A stretch of 64,000 bases of DNA, taken from positions 620,001 through 684,000 of the forward strand of contig NZ_AFBG01000021.1 of the NCBI RefSeq assembly GCF_000204195.1, read 5' to 3'. Under the pieces are notes generated by a model that saw nothing but the letters and a program-made list of their open reading frames with translations, searched no databases and was not told the origin of the DNA. A program made the translations under genes and the position numbers. How positions within the stretch are numbered: the first letter of the stretch is position 1; each line of letters begins with the position of its first letter. The stretch comes from Acidovorax radicis N35 (GTDB lineage: Bacteria; Pseudomonadota; Gammaproteobacteria; Burkholderiales; Burkholderiaceae_C). Shown in pieces: positions 51,609 through 61,294 of the stretch.

Positions 51609-52271
51609 TTACTGCGGCTTGCCGCCCACCTGGGGCTGCCGCAACAACGCCCCCAGCACCAGCGCCTCCGCCATCACCTCCAAAGCCTCTTCCAGCGTGG
51701 CCAGCAACTCCGGCAGCTCGGGCAACCAGGGCCAATGCGACTGCGCCTCGGGCCACTGGTCCACCGCGACCGCCGCCAGCCCCACGGCAAACCCTGCCCA
51801 TAGCATGTAGCGGCTGCTGCGGTGCGATAGTGCCCGGTGCAGCTGGGCCAGCGTGACCAAGCCCACCCCGGCCACCGCGAGCATCGGTGCCTCGCGCACG
51901 GCGCTCCAGCGGCAGGCATCGGTCCATTCGTGGCAGCGGAACTTCCACAACTCATGCAGCATGAACTGCTCGTCCAGCGCCAGCGCGCCGAAGGCCAGCA
52001 CCAGCCACACGCCCAGCCGCCAGGGCAGGCAGCGCTCGGCCGTCAGGCGCAGCGCGGTGATGCACAGCGTGAGCAGCAGCGCACTCGACAGCCACGATGC
52101 GGGCGAGTTGTCGGAGCGGAATGCGCGCTCCCAGCCCGGTGCAAAGATCCACGCGCTGAACAGCAGAAATCCCGCCACTGCGCCCAGCAGGGCGGGTGCG
52201 ACCCAGCGGTGAGGCGCTGGTCTGGGGCCTGGCGTGTTGTTGGATAACGGGAGGGTGGGGTGCTGGGGCAT
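51609..52271 (-). CDS. Integral membrane protein of unknown function
   Basis: The 220-residue protein has about five hydrophobic segments (about 24-43, 62-80, 85-104, 129-148, 155-172) and an acidic region ending in LEEALEVMAEALVLGALLRQ. A conserved-looking cysteine/histidine stretch (MLHELWKFRCHEWTDACRW) faces one side. The start MPQHPT at 52271 is preferred to six codons upstream. It converges on the CorA-like gene. No family was recognised. Confidence 0.68.
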   Translation of the reverse strand: MPQHPTLPLSNNTPGPRPAPHRWVAPALLGAVAGFLLFSAWIFAPGWERAFRSDNSPASWLSSALLLTLCITALRLTAERCLPWRLGVWLVLAFGALALDEQFMLHELWKFRCHEWTDACRWSAVREAPMLAVAGVGLVTLAQLHRALSHRSSRYMLWAGFAVGLAAVAVDQWPEAQSHWPWLPELPELLATLEEALEVMAEALVLGALLRQPQVGGKPQ

Positions 52272-52335
52272 GGCGGGGTTTGAAACCACGGGGTGCTGGC
52301 GTTGGGCGGACCAGCGGGGTGATCAAATTTTGAAT

Positions 52336-52390
52336 CAAATAGGCCGATGGCGCTTTACTGTATTGTATTTTAAGCTATATATTTAATAGC
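52336..52390 (+). repeat. Dispersed repeat, copy 9 (diverged)
   Basis: It reads AAATAGGCCGATGGCGCTTT, a weakened second arm, then AAGCTATATATTTAATAGC. It lies in the 208-bp gap before the frameshifted gene. Confidence 0.7.
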
Positions 52391-52479
52391 AAATTAATGA
52401 ACTGCCGCGCTGTGGGCGGCGCGCCCTGTTCACGCCGGTCGAATCGCTACAGAATCGGGCATCCCTCTGCACGTACGGT

Positions 52480-53626
52480 ATGCCCCTCCCCATCGACCCC
52501 TCCCGCAGCGCGCTGCCGCCCGTGGCCCAGTTTCTGGCCGAGGCGGCGCTGCAGCGGCAGTCGGCGTTGCTGGGGCTGGACAAGCCCACCCCAGCGCCCG
52601 CACCGCTGCCCACGGCCGACCCGAGCGCGCCCCCCCCCCACACCCACCTCGCCCAGCCCCCCCGCTGGGCCTTTGCCTGCCCCGGCCGACAAGGCCAGCA
52701 TCTCGGCCCAGGCGCGCGAGCAGCTCGGTGCAGGTTTTGACCCACGGCGCGAAGGGGCAGACCGTGCCGCCGCAGCTGCGGCCTCGGGTGCCCGGCCCGG
52801 TGGTGCACTGCGGGGGCCTTTGTCACCACCGCCGCTGCCCGTGGGGGCGCCAGCGCCAGCACCCGCCGTGTCCGCCCCTTCTGCCACATCGGTGTCGGGC
52901 GCCGACTGGCCTGCCACAGGGCTGGGCACGCCGCTGATGCGCATGGTGGGTGCGCTGGTAGCGCAGCTCACGGCGGGCAGCGGGGCACCCCAGCGGGTCA
53001 CGGCCGCCCAGCCCTGGCCCATCGGGCTGGCGCAGGCGCTGGAAAGCGGTGCGGTGGACGCTGATGCTCCCCCGCTGCAGACCTGGCTGGTGCGCCAGGG
53101 CAGCGTGCAGACGCCCGAAGGCCCGCGCGGCTTTGCGCTGACCTTGCGCGTGCCGGTGCTGTGGCTGGCGTCGCAGGCGCCCTCGGGTGCGGCGGCGTCG
53201 GCATCTGCTGCGTCCACGGCGGCCGCTGCGGTGCCCCCTGCGGTGGCGCTGCTGCAGGTGCCGTTCACGGGGAACGCGCAGTCGCTGCAATCCGGGGTGT
53301 TTGCGCTGGTGTTGCAGGGTCTTGAGGTATCGGCCCCCCGCACCAGTGCCTTGCTGGTGATGGATTTCCAGCCGCAATTGCCCGCCACCGTGTATGGCCG
53401 CGACATGCTGACGCAACTGCGCATGGACCCCTGGACGCAGATGGCCGTGCTGCAAGCCAGCGGGCAGGTGCCGCGCGAGGAAGACCGGGCGCGCAACGGG
53501 GCGTCAGGCCTGTGCGAGACGGTGGGCTGCCCCTACGCCGCGCGGGCCGAATGCGCGCAGCCGTTTTGCCTGGCGATGCGTGGCGTGCTGCCGCCCGAGC
53601 CGGTGGGGCCAACGCCCAGTGCCTGA
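52480..53626 (+). pseudogene. Pro/Ala-rich protein gene with a frameshift in a ten-C tract
   Basis: The reading starts at ATG 52480 with PLPIDPSRSALPPVAQFLA and runs in frame 1 to the C-rich stretch. After 52630-52639 (ten C) the coding pattern continues in the next frame with ADKASISAQAREQLGAGF and ends at 53626. Removing one C restores a single frame of about 381 residues. The C terminus has a four-cysteine arrangement (CETVGC...AECAQPFC), a possible metal site. It could be a sequencing slip, a dead gene or a phase-variable one. Function is unknown. Confidence 0.65.
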
Positions 53627-53671
53627 GAACGTGTTGACGATCCCCTGCAAGACCGTGAAGACGTTCTCAGG
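53624..53671. repeat. Inverted repeat after the frameshifted gene
   Basis: TGAGAACGT and ACGTTCTCA flank about 30 bases. The arms resemble the ends of small mobile elements but the body is too short. The remaining sequence to 53826 shows no gene. Confidence 0.35.
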
Positions 53672-53826
53672 GCTTCAAATCGCTGCTTGTGTTGAAACAG
53701 TGGTCGTCGAATCGGGGTGCGGCCCCAAGGTCTGAAATCGCACGCGGACATTTGCAGGCAGAGGCCTGCATGAGGTCAAATTCCACCCCACGCCATCATT
53801 TTTGAATCGAATGGAAAATCCGAGCC

Positions 53827-54651
53827 ATGCGCGCGCTTCGTTCCTCCCAGGCCAATTCTTCGTTTCCTGCTGATTTCATCCCGCTCGGCGGCACTTCGCA
53901 AGACTGCGAGGACTGCGGAAAGGCCGTGGGGCTGGGGTTTCAGTTTGACTATGCCTATCAGCCCATCGTGGACGTGGAGCGCCGCGCAGTCTTTGCACAC
54001 GAAGCGTTGGTGAGAGGGCCTGGTGGCGAGGGCGCGATGACTGTGCTGTCGTAGGTCAACGACCACAACCGCTATCGCTTTGACCAGGCCTGCCGGGTGA
54101 AGGCCATCAAGGGCGCGGCCGAGCTGGGACTGGCGCAGCCGGTGTCGATCAATTTCCTGCCCAACGCGATCTACAAGCCCGAGGTGTGCATCCGCACGAC
54201 CCTGGAGGCGGCCAGAGCGCATGGCTTTCCGCTGGAGCAGATCATCTTCGAGGTGACCGAGGGCGAGCGCATCGAGGACGGCCCCTGGTTTGCACAGATC
54301 CTGCGCGAGTACAAGCGCTGTGGTTTCCAGACTGCCATTGACGATTTCGGAGCGGGCTACGCAGGCATGAAGCTATTGTCGGATTTTCAGCCCGACATCA
54401 TCAAGATCGACATGGACCTCATCCGCAACGTGGACACCAACCGCGCCCGCCAGGCCATCGTGCGCAGCCTGGTGCGCCTGTGCGAGGAGATGAACATCAA
54501 GGTCGTCGCCGAAGGTATCGAAACACCCGCAGAACGCGACTTCCTGTGGGATGTGGGGATCAGCCTGATGCAAGGCTATCTGTTTGCCAGGCCCGCATTT
54601 CGTTCGGTGGCCACGGTGGACGCCTCGGCCTTCGATGTCCCGCCCCGCTGA
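53827..54651 (+). pseudogene. EAL-domain cyclic-di-GMP phosphodiesterase with an in-frame amber codon
   Basis: The frame opens MRALRSSQAN and gives QPIVDVE and HEALVRGP (the EAL motif). It meets TAG at 54052-54054 in VLS*VNDHNRYRFDQACR, where relatives have a glutamine. Beyond it the same frame continues to 54651 with SINFLPNA, FEVTEGE, TAIDDFGAG, DIIKIDMDL and EGIET, the full catalytic set for c-di-GMP hydrolysis. The match pattern is that of the EAL part of BlrP1/YcgF. A single C-to-T change in CAG explains it. No good restart codon is near. It is either inactive or read through. It lies 2 kb from a free BLUF gene. Confidence 0.85.
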
Positions 54652-54729
54652 GCGCACATTCTCGGCATAGCACCGCTTTCAAGGATTGAAGCAAGAAGGA
54701 AGGCCCCTGTGAAAACCTGGTGTGCCAGC

Positions 54730-55827
54730 CTATGCTGCCACTACGCGATTTCTTCCGGATCTTTTCGCTGCGTACAGCGCTGCATCAGCCCGCGCGAAGA
54801 GGCTGCGGGCACTCTCTGCGTCTCGCAGGCTGGCCGCACCGATGCTGATGGTGGTGGGCTGGCACAGCCAGCTCGCCTGGGCCACCGCAACGCGCATTCT
54901 CTGGGCGACTTCGTGTGCGCCGGTCGCGTCGGTGTGGGGAAGGATCACCGCGAATTCTTCTCCCCCCACACGGGCCACGATGTCGATGATCCTACCGCAA
55001 CCGCTCAACACTTGCGCGATCGACCGTAGCACCTTGTCTCCCGCGGTGTGGCCGAAGTTGTCATTGATCTGCTTGAAATGGTCCACGTCCAGCATGAGCA
55101 GGCTCAGGGGCGAGCGCGTGCGCTCCACCACGGCCAGCTCCAGTTCCAGGCTGTCATCGAACGCGCGCCGATTGCGCAGGCCCGTCAGCGGGTCGGTCCG
55201 GGCCAGCTCGTTGAGGGCCAGGTTCAGTTCGTCCACCTTTTGGAGTTGCTGGAGCAGCTGCTGGTTGAGCGTCTCGGCGCTCTGCAGCGCCCTGCGCAGC
55301 CGGATCTCGCGCATCGTGGAGTGGGCCAGTTCGACCAAGACCTCGATGTCCTGCTGCGTCCATTGCTTGGGCTTGAAATCCACGGCGCAGAAACTGCCAA
55401 GTACCTCGCCAGCTTCGTTTTTCAGGGGAATGCCGGCATAAGCGCGCACCCCCAGTGACGCCACGGTGGGGACGTCTCGAAATACCGGCAGCACAGTGGC
55501 ATCTTCCAGCACCAGGGGGCCTTCGGAAACCATGGCGTAGTGGCAGAAGGTCCGCCCGGTGAGCTGCCGCTGGGTGTCCAACGGCGCGCCCATGCCAAAC
55601 GTGCTTTTGTAGAAATCGCGGCGGGAGTCCACCAGCGATATGAAGGTGACAGGAGCCCCGGTGATCTTGGAGGCCAGTCGGGTCAATCGGTCAAAACTCT
55701 CTTCGGCGATGCTGTCCAGCAAGCCGGTTTCGCGCACCGCAGCCAGGCGCTGGGGGTTGCAAAGCGCCGCCTGTATCTGGGTTCCGTCGGCAGGCTTGGG
55801 GGGCGGCATTTCCGTCATGGGTGTCAT
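54730..55827 (-). CDS. GAF-GGDEF diguanylate cyclase
   Basis: The 365-residue protein has an N-terminal GAF domain (about 30-175, with FISLVDSRRDFYKSTFG and FCAVD) and a C-terminal cyclase domain (about 205-365) with GGEEF at 288-292. The product-inhibition site RxxD (RIID at 279-282) lies five residues before it. The active-site motif is intact, so it should make c-di-GMP. No membrane segment is present. It is convergent with the EAL gene and divergent from the BLUF gene, and so sits between hydrolase and photoreceptor. Confidence 0.92.
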   Translation of the reverse strand: MTPMTEMPPPKPADGTQIQAALCNPQRLAAVRETGLLDSIAEESFDRLTRLASKITGAPVTFISLVDSRRDFYKSTFGMGAPLDTQRQLTGRTFCHYAMVSEGPLVLEDATVLPVFRDVPTVASLGVRAYAGIPLKNEAGEVLGSFCAVDFKPKQWTQQDIEVLVELAHSTMREIRLRRALQSAETLNQQLLQQLQKVDELNLALNELARTDPLTGLRNRRAFDDSLELELAVVERTRSPLSLLMLDVDHFKQINDNFGHTAGDKVLRSIAQVLSGCGRIIDIVARVGGEEFAVILPHTDATGAHEVAQRMRVAVAQASWLCQPTTISIGAASLRDAESARSLFARADAALYAAKRSGRNRVVAA

Positions 55828-56023
55828 ACCGAGTTGGGCTGCTGGAAGTTACACGATCCCCTCTGGCAGTGGTGCCGCTGTGCGCAAAGACCCTCCACGC
55901 AGGCCCCGTCTGTGGTGGGCCAAGAGGCTTCGGTGGGGTTTGCCGACGGGTTTTGAGGGGTTATTCCACCGCAGGCAACCCAGCGGGGCCAGCGCTGACA
56001 CACTCGGCGTTTTGGAGACATAC

Positions 56024-56443
56024 ATGTTGATACAACTGATCTACGCGAGCCGGTCTTCGCGTGTGCTGGGACCTGCAGACGTCAAGGACATCCTGGGGGC
56101 ATCACAGCGCAACAACACCCGCGCCGGGATCACGGGAGCCCTGTGCCTGAACAACGGCATCTTTCTGCAGCTGCTCGAAGGTGACCGTGCTGCCGTCAAC
56201 GCGCTGTACCACCGTCTGCTGAAGGACGGCCGCCACCGCGACACGGCAGTCCTCGATTTGAGCGAGATCCCTCATCGGCGCTTCACCGGCTGGTCGATGG
56301 GATTGATCGCTTCGCTTGAGGCCAACCGTCAGATGTTCCTGAAATACTCCGGGACCGCCGACTTTGACCCCTACAGCATGCCTGCCGCCACTTTGCGCAG
56401 CTTCTTCGACGAGATTCTGCAGAACGTCCGCTGGCTGGAATGA
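56024..56443 (+). CDS. BLUF-domain blue-light photoreceptor
   Basis: The 139-residue protein is a stand-alone BLUF domain that binds FAD non-covalently. The known photocycle residues are at the expected places: Tyr7, Asn31, Gln49, Trp90 and Met92, matching AppA Y21, N45, Q63, W104 and M106 with a constant offset of 14. No effector domain is fused. Its neighbours are a GGDEF cyclase and an EAL protein of the type that is usually fused to BLUF, so it probably acts on c-di-GMP in trans. A good GGAG site precedes the ATG. Confidence 0.93.
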   Translation: MLIQLIYASRSSRVLGPADVKDILGASQRNNTRAGITGALCLNNGIFLQLLEGDRAAVNALYHRLLKDGRHRDTAVLDLSEIPHRRFTGWSMGLIASLEANRQMFLKYSGTADFDPYSMPAATLRSFFDEILQNVRWLE

Positions 56444-56497
56444 TCTGGCAACACCCGGCTTGCGGCCAGCCGTGCACCCCCGGTCGTCTGCAGGTTC

Positions 56498-57862
56498 TCA
56501 GGGCGTGCCACTGTGGCGCAAGATCTCCGCGTGGCGCGACCGGGTGATCGGATAGGCCACCAGCAGCGGAATCGCCAGCACCAGGCACACCGCTGGCAGG
56601 ATGCCCGTCATCAGCGTGATGCCCTGCAGCGCCGTGGCGGACTGCGCCACGTTGGGTACGTAGCCCGTCAGGTCCAGCATGCCTGCCACCAGCACGGTGG
56701 CCAGCGTGCGCGCCAGTTTGTCCATCAGGCCATACAGGCCGTAGTACATGCCGGTCTTGCGCTCGCCGGTCTGCATGTGGCCGTGGTCGATGGTGTCGGG
56801 CACCATGGCAAAAGGCACGATCCAGTGCGAACCCATGCCGATACCGACCACCACCAAGATGGCCGTGACCAGGCGCTGGTCACCCGGGCCCACCCAGTAC
56901 AGCGCCACCAGCCCGGCCGCGCAGAACACCAGGCCCAGGATGTAGGCCAGGTTCTTTTCCCAGCGGTCCACCACGCGCTTCCATACGAACAGCGACAGGC
57001 CCACCACGCCCAGCAGGGTGCCCATGAAGCGGGGCAGGTCGCCCTTGTCACCCTGCAGCTGGTAGATCACGAAATACGCGAGCGAGGCCTGCACCAGCGT
57101 CAGGCCCAGGCGCACCAGCGTTGCGGCGGACATGAGCATCAGGAAGGGGCGGTTGTGCAGCGTAGTCCGCAAGGTTTCGCGCACGGACTCCCACATCGCG
57201 GGGCTATCGGCGTCGGCGGGCCGCACCGGATCGCCCGCTGGTTCGCGCACGCGCCAGGCCACCACGGCCATCGCCACGCCTGCGACCAGCCCGAAGCACG
57301 AGCCCGCCAGCGCATAGCCCGTGCGGGCGTCCGGCGCTGCCCGGACCAGCATCGGCATGAACACGCTGCCCGCAAAAAACCCCAGCAGGGCGCCCATCGA
57401 CGCGTAGGCTGTGAGGCTGGTGCGCTCGTCGTAGTCGCGGGTCATGTTGGCGGCCATGGCCTGGTAGGGCAGCTGCACCAGGGTCATGAGCGTGTCGAAC
57501 ACCGTGTAGGTCAGGGCGATCCACAGGAAGGCGGCCCAGGGGCTGAGGCCCGGCGGCACCATCCACACAGCTGCCGCCGCCACGCCGAGCGGGAGCGCGC
57601 CGTAGATCAGGTAGACCCGGTGGCGGCCATGGCGCGAGCGTGTGCGGTCGGTCACCCAGCCAAAAAGCGGATCGTTGACGGTGTCCCACACCTTGCCCAC
57701 CAGCAGGGCCGCACCCGCCACGGCGGGCGCCACCAGGGCCACGTCGGTGTAGAAGATCATGAGCATGAAGTTCATGGCGGCAATCAGCATCTGCAGGCCG
57801 ACATTGCCGGTGGCGTAGCTCAGCTTGGTGCCCAGCGTGAGCCGGGTGGCTGGGCCCGTCAT
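56498..57862 (-). CDS. MFS/GPH-family cation symporter-like transporter
   Basis: The 454-residue protein has about twelve membrane segments and the MelB/GPH pattern: YATGNVGLQMLIA, FYTDVALV, VNDPLFGWVTDRTRSRHGRHR, and NMTRDYDERTSLTAYASMG. Such proteins carry sugars or other solutes with Na+ or H+. The start overlaps the stop of the upstream AMP ligase by four bases (ATGA), so transport and ligation are translationally coupled. The substrate may be the acid used by the ligase; this is inference. Confidence 0.88.
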   Translation of the reverse strand: MTGPATRLTLGTKLSYATGNVGLQMLIAAMNFMLMIFYTDVALVAPAVAGAALLVGKVWDTVNDPLFGWVTDRTRSRHGRHRVYLIYGALPLGVAAAAVWMVPPGLSPWAAFLWIALTYTVFDTLMTLVQLPYQAMAANMTRDYDERTSLTAYASMGALLGFFAGSVFMPMLVRAAPDARTGYALAGSCFGLVAGVAMAVVAWRVREPAGDPVRPADADSPAMWESVRETLRTTLHNRPFLMLMSAATLVRLGLTLVQASLAYFVIYQLQGDKGDLPRFMGTLLGVVGLSLFVWKRVVDRWEKNLAYILGLVFCAAGLVALYWVGPGDQRLVTAILVVVGIGMGSHWIVPFAMVPDTIDHGHMQTGERKTGMYYGLYGLMDKLARTLATVLVAGMLDLTGYVPNVAQSATALQGITLMTGILPAVCLVLAIPLLVAYPITRSRHAEILRHSGTP

Positions 57863-59514
57863 GGATGCGCGGCCGAAAGAGGCGCCGTTGGGCTTGCGGT
57901 GGCGGGGGCATGGGCCACGCGGGGCGGGGCGGCCTCCAGCATCAGGCGCACCTCGCGGCGCAGCATCTTGTTGAGGAAGCTGCGGGGGATCTCTTCGACG
58001 ATGCGCACATCGTCGGGCTGTTGGGCGGTGGGCAGCTTGTGCGCCAAGTATTGGGCAATGTCGTGCTCCAGCGCCAGCCGGTCGTGCCCGGTGCGCCAGC
58101 TCTGGCGCAGGCTCAGCACCAGCACGGCCGTGGCGCCATGCTGCACCAGGCACGCCTCCTTGACGGCGGGGTGCGTGTGCGCCACCTCTTCCACCTCGCG
58201 GGGGTTGAGCCACTGCCCATGGCGCAGGACACGGTCTGCGCTGCGGCCCAGCACATGGAGGTAGCCGGCTGCGTCGAAGTAACCCACATCGCCCATCACC
58301 ACCCAGCCATCGCGCAGCGTCTCCTGGGTTTTTTCGGGGTCGAGCCAGTAGCCGTCAAAACGCACCGGCGTCAACACGGTGATGAGGCCCATCTGGCCCA
58401 GCGGCAAGGGCGCGAACTGTTCGTCGCGGATGACCACCTGCACCCCGGGCATCACCCGGCCCACGGTGGAGAGGATGTCATTGCCCAGTGGCTGGCCCCG
58501 CGCGTCCACATGCTGGTGGGGCAGCAGCCAGGTGATGGGCGGCAGTGCCTCCAGGCAACCGTAGCCTTGCTGGAAGATCGGCCCGAAGCGGCGGATGGCC
58601 TCAGCGATCTTGGGCGCCGGCATCATCTCGGAACCGTAGGGCACGTGCGTGAGGGACGAGAGGTCGTACTGGCCCAGCGTGGGCTCGTCGAGCAGGTCGA
58701 TGATGGCCGAGGGCGACAGAAATGCGCGGGAGACGCGGTGCTTCTGGATCAACGCGGCCAGGGTGGCGGCGCTGAAGTCTTCCGGCATCACCAGCGTGGC
58801 GCCCGCCAGCAAGGTGGGCAGCACCAGGCCGGAACCCGGCCCCGTGAGTGGCAAGCCCAGCATGTTCACATCCTGGCGGCTGGCGGGGGGCCGGAAGTCG
58901 ATGGACCGGGAGATCAGCCGCACGCTGTCGAGGTACTTGCGGTTGCTGTAGCCGATGGATTTGGGCAGCCCCGTGGTGCCCGAGGTCATGTGCAGCGCGA
59001 AGATATCGTCTTCGTGCAGCGTGGCCGTGCCGGGTGCGGGGGCGTGCTGCGCCAGCGCCTGCTCGTAGTCTTCGCCCAGCGCCAGCAGGTGTATCCCTGG
59101 CAGTTGTTCGCGCACGGCCTGGAGGATGGGCGCGCTCAGCAGCGGGTCGTGGATGAGCACCACGGGCTTGACGCGCACCATGGTGGCCAGCGCCGCATCG
59201 GCCGGCAGGTGTTTGTGAAAGCTCGCGAAGATGGTGCCGTTCTCGAACGTGGCGAGCCGGGTTTCATACTGTTCGCCAGTCTCGGGCAGCAGGGTGAACA
59301 CGACATCGCCCTTCTTCACGCCCTGCGCCTGCATCCAGGCCTGCAGCCGCTCTACACGTTCTTGCAGCTGTGCGTAGGTGAGGGTGCCACGCCGGTCGAT
59401 GAGCGCAGGCTTGTGGGCATTGCGGCGGTACGCCAGGCGCGCCACCGACCGTGCCGTGCGCAGGCGGCTGAGCAGAAAGCGCACCACCAGGCTGCGCAGG
59501 GATGGAAGGGCCAC
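57859..59514 (-). CDS. AMP-dependent acyl/aryl ligase
   Basis: This 551-residue adenylate-forming enzyme has the AMP-binding motif MTSGTTGLPKS, the later GQMGLITVL and DGWVVMGDVG stretch, and the C-terminal hinge and catalytic Lys region (RSFLNKMLRREV). It activates a carboxylic acid to an acyl-adenylate, then to a CoA or other thioester. The exact acid is not clear. It is coupled by a 4-bp overlap to the downstream transporter. Confidence 0.88.
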   Translation of the reverse strand: MALPSLRSLVVRFLLSRLRTARSVARLAYRRNAHKPALIDRRGTLTYAQLQERVERLQAWMQAQGVKKGDVVFTLLPETGEQYETRLATFENGTIFASFHKHLPADAALATMVRVKPVVLIHDPLLSAPILQAVREQLPGIHLLALGEDYEQALAQHAPAPGTATLHEDDIFALHMTSGTTGLPKSIGYSNRKYLDSVRLISRSIDFRPPASRQDVNMLGLPLTGPGSGLVLPTLLAGATLVMPEDFSAATLAALIQKHRVSRAFLSPSAIIDLLDEPTLGQYDLSSLTHVPYGSEMMPAPKIAEAIRRFGPIFQQGYGCLEALPPITWLLPHQHVDARGQPLGNDILSTVGRVMPGVQVVIRDEQFAPLPLGQMGLITVLTPVRFDGYWLDPEKTQETLRDGWVVMGDVGYFDAAGYLHVLGRSADRVLRHGQWLNPREVEEVAHTHPAVKEACLVQHGATAVLVLSLRQSWRTGHDRLALEHDIAQYLAHKLPTAQQPDDVRIVEEIPRSFLNKMLRREVRLMLEAAPPRVAHAPATASPTAPLSAAHP

Positions 59515-59711
59515 GGAAGTCTCCGAGAGAAGGCATGGCCGGCCAGTTTTTCATGGGGGCAGGTTGCAAGCCGCCACAATTTGTATGTACGCGTATCTTG
59601 TTGTTGCTGGCGCGGCTGTGCGGTCGGTTTGGACCAGCCAACGGCATGTGACATCCCAGCACCGTCGCTGCCGCGCCACAGCGCATGTGTGCCAGCACGG
59701 ATGAAAGCAAA

Positions 59712-59748
59712 AAAACCGCCAGGGCCGGATCGCGGCACTGGCGGTTTT
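59712..59748. terminator. Terminator between the ligase and gdhA
   Basis: AAAACCGCCAG and CTGGCGGTTTT form a long stem with A/T runs on both sides, so it can act in both directions. It ends transcription from gdhA on the minus strand. The rest of the 392-bp gap (59515-59906) holds no gene. Confidence 0.8.
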
Positions 59749-59865
59749 GTGAGGGACTTACCGCCGGGGTGGGGCGGGAGACACGGATGACGGCAGGGCC
59801 TGTGGAGAGTGCTCAATCCAGACCAGTGCCACCGTGGAACTGGCTTTGCCAGGCCACGGGTGGCG

Positions 59866-59895
59866 TCCCCCTCAGGGGGAAGGCGCCGAAGGCGA
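59866..59895. repeat. REP-like hairpin downstream of gdhA
   Basis: CCCCC TCA GGGGG followed by AAGGCGCCGAAGGCG. The type resembles short REP sequences I recall from Acidovorax relatives. It lies 12 bases after the gdhA stop. Confidence 0.45.
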
Positions 59896-59906
59896 CACAG
59901 TGGGAA

Positions 59907-61211
59907 TCACGGATACAGTCCGCGCATTTCGCGCGCATGCAGGATGCGCTGGCAGGCCACGATGAAGGTGGCGGTGCGCAGGCTCACCTTGTGCTCCTGG
60001 GCCACTTGCCAGATGCCGGAAAAAGCCTCTTGCATGATGCGCACCAGGCGCGCGTTGATTTCGTCCTCGCTCCAGAAGAAGCTGGAGAAGTCCTGCACCC
60101 ATTCGAAATAGCTCACCGTCACGCCGCCGGCGTTGGCGATCACGTCGGGCAGCACCAGCACGCCCTTGTCGTGCAGGATGTCGTCGGCTTCGGTGGTCGT
60201 GGGGCCGTTGGCGCCTTCGATCACGAGCTTGGCCTTGATCTGGCCTGCGTTGTCTTTGGTGATCTGGCCTTCCAGCGCGGCAGGAATCAGGATCTCGCAG
60301 TCCACGCCCCAGAACTCCTCGGGCTTCATCACGTCGGCGCCGGCAAAGCCGCCCACGCCGCCACGGGTCTTCACATGCGCCAGCAGCGCGGGCACATCCA
60401 CGCCCTTGCTGTTGAAGATGGTGCCGGTGTGGTCCTGCACGGCCACCACCTTGGCGCCTGCTTCGGCAAACAGCTTGGCGGCAATGCCGCCCACGTTGCC
60501 AAAGCCCTGCACCGCCACGCGGGCACCGTCGAGCGCCAGTCCGGTCAGCTTGGCGGCTTCCACACCCACGGTGTACACGCCGCGGCCGGTGGCCTCGACA
60601 CGGCCCAGCGAGCCGCCCAGGTCCACGGGCTTGCCGGTGACCACGCCGGTGGCGGTGGCGCCGGTGTTCATCGAATACGTGTCCATCATCCAGGCCATGA
60701 TCTGGCCGTTGGTGTTCACGTCGGGTGCGGGGATGTCCTTGGAGGGGCCGATCAGCAGGCCGATCTCGCTGGTGTAGCGGCGCGTCAGGCGCTCCAGTTC
60801 ACCCATCGAGAGCTTCTTGGGGTCCACGCGGATGCCGCCCTTGGCACCGCCGTAGGGCACGTTCACTGCGGCATTCTTGACCGACATCCAGGCCGACAGG
60901 GCCATCACTTCCGACAGCGTCACGTCCTGGTGGAAACGCACGCCGCCCTTGCCGGGGCCGCGGCTCAGGTTGTGCTGCACGCGGTAGCCCTCGTAGTGGG
61001 CGATGGTGCCGTTGTCCAGCTCGATCGGTACGTCCACGATCAGGATGCGCTTGGGGCGCTTGAGCGTTTCCACCCAACGCGCCAGGCTGCCCAGGTAGGG
61101 GGTGACGCGGTCTACCTGCTGCAGGTAGTTGCCCCAGGGGCCGAGGTGGTCGGCCTGCAGATACGAGGGCAGGGTGTGGGTGGTGCCAGCAGCACCAGTG
61201 GGTGAAGACAT
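59907..61211 (-). CDS. gdhA: Glu/Leu/Phe/Val dehydrogenase (glutamate dehydrogenase)
   Basis: The 434-residue enzyme interconverts glutamate and 2-oxoglutarate with NAD(P). It has the catalytic lysine in [10 protein letters not shown] (Lys124), [11 protein letters not shown], the Rossmann loop GFGNVGG (about 235), and [13 protein letters not shown] near the C terminus. Length and motifs are of the GdhA/RocG group. A 17-bp palindrome lies about 85 bases upstream and may be its operator. A REP-like hairpin and a terminator follow. Confidence 0.95.
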   Translation of the reverse strand: MSSPTGAAGTTHTLPSYLQADHLGPWGNYLQQVDRVTPYLGSLARWVETLKRPKRILIVDVPIELDNGTIAHYEGYRVQHNLSRGPGKGGVRFHQDVTLSEVMALSAWMSVKNAAVNVPYGGAKGGIRVDPKKLSMGELERLTRRYTSEIGLLIGPSKDIPAPDVNTNGQIMAWMMDTYSMNTGATATGVVTGKPVDLGGSLGRVEATGRGVYTVGVEAAKLTGLALDGARVAVQGFGNVGGIAAKLFAEAGAKVVAVQDHTGTIFNSKGVDVPALLAHVKTRGGVGGFAGADVMKPEEFWGVDCEILIPAALEGQITKDNAGQIKAKLVIEGANGPTTTEADDILHDKGVLVLPDVIANAGGVTVSYFEWVQDFSSFFWSEDEINARLVRIMQEAFSGIWQVAQEHKVSLRTATFIVACQRILHAREMRGLYP

Positions 61212-61294
61212 GGTGAATTCCTTGTGGGATCAGTTCAGGCTGCGAAGCTTATGCCTGCCGCCGCACGCTGTCTAAGGCCGTAGTGTTTGGGTGC

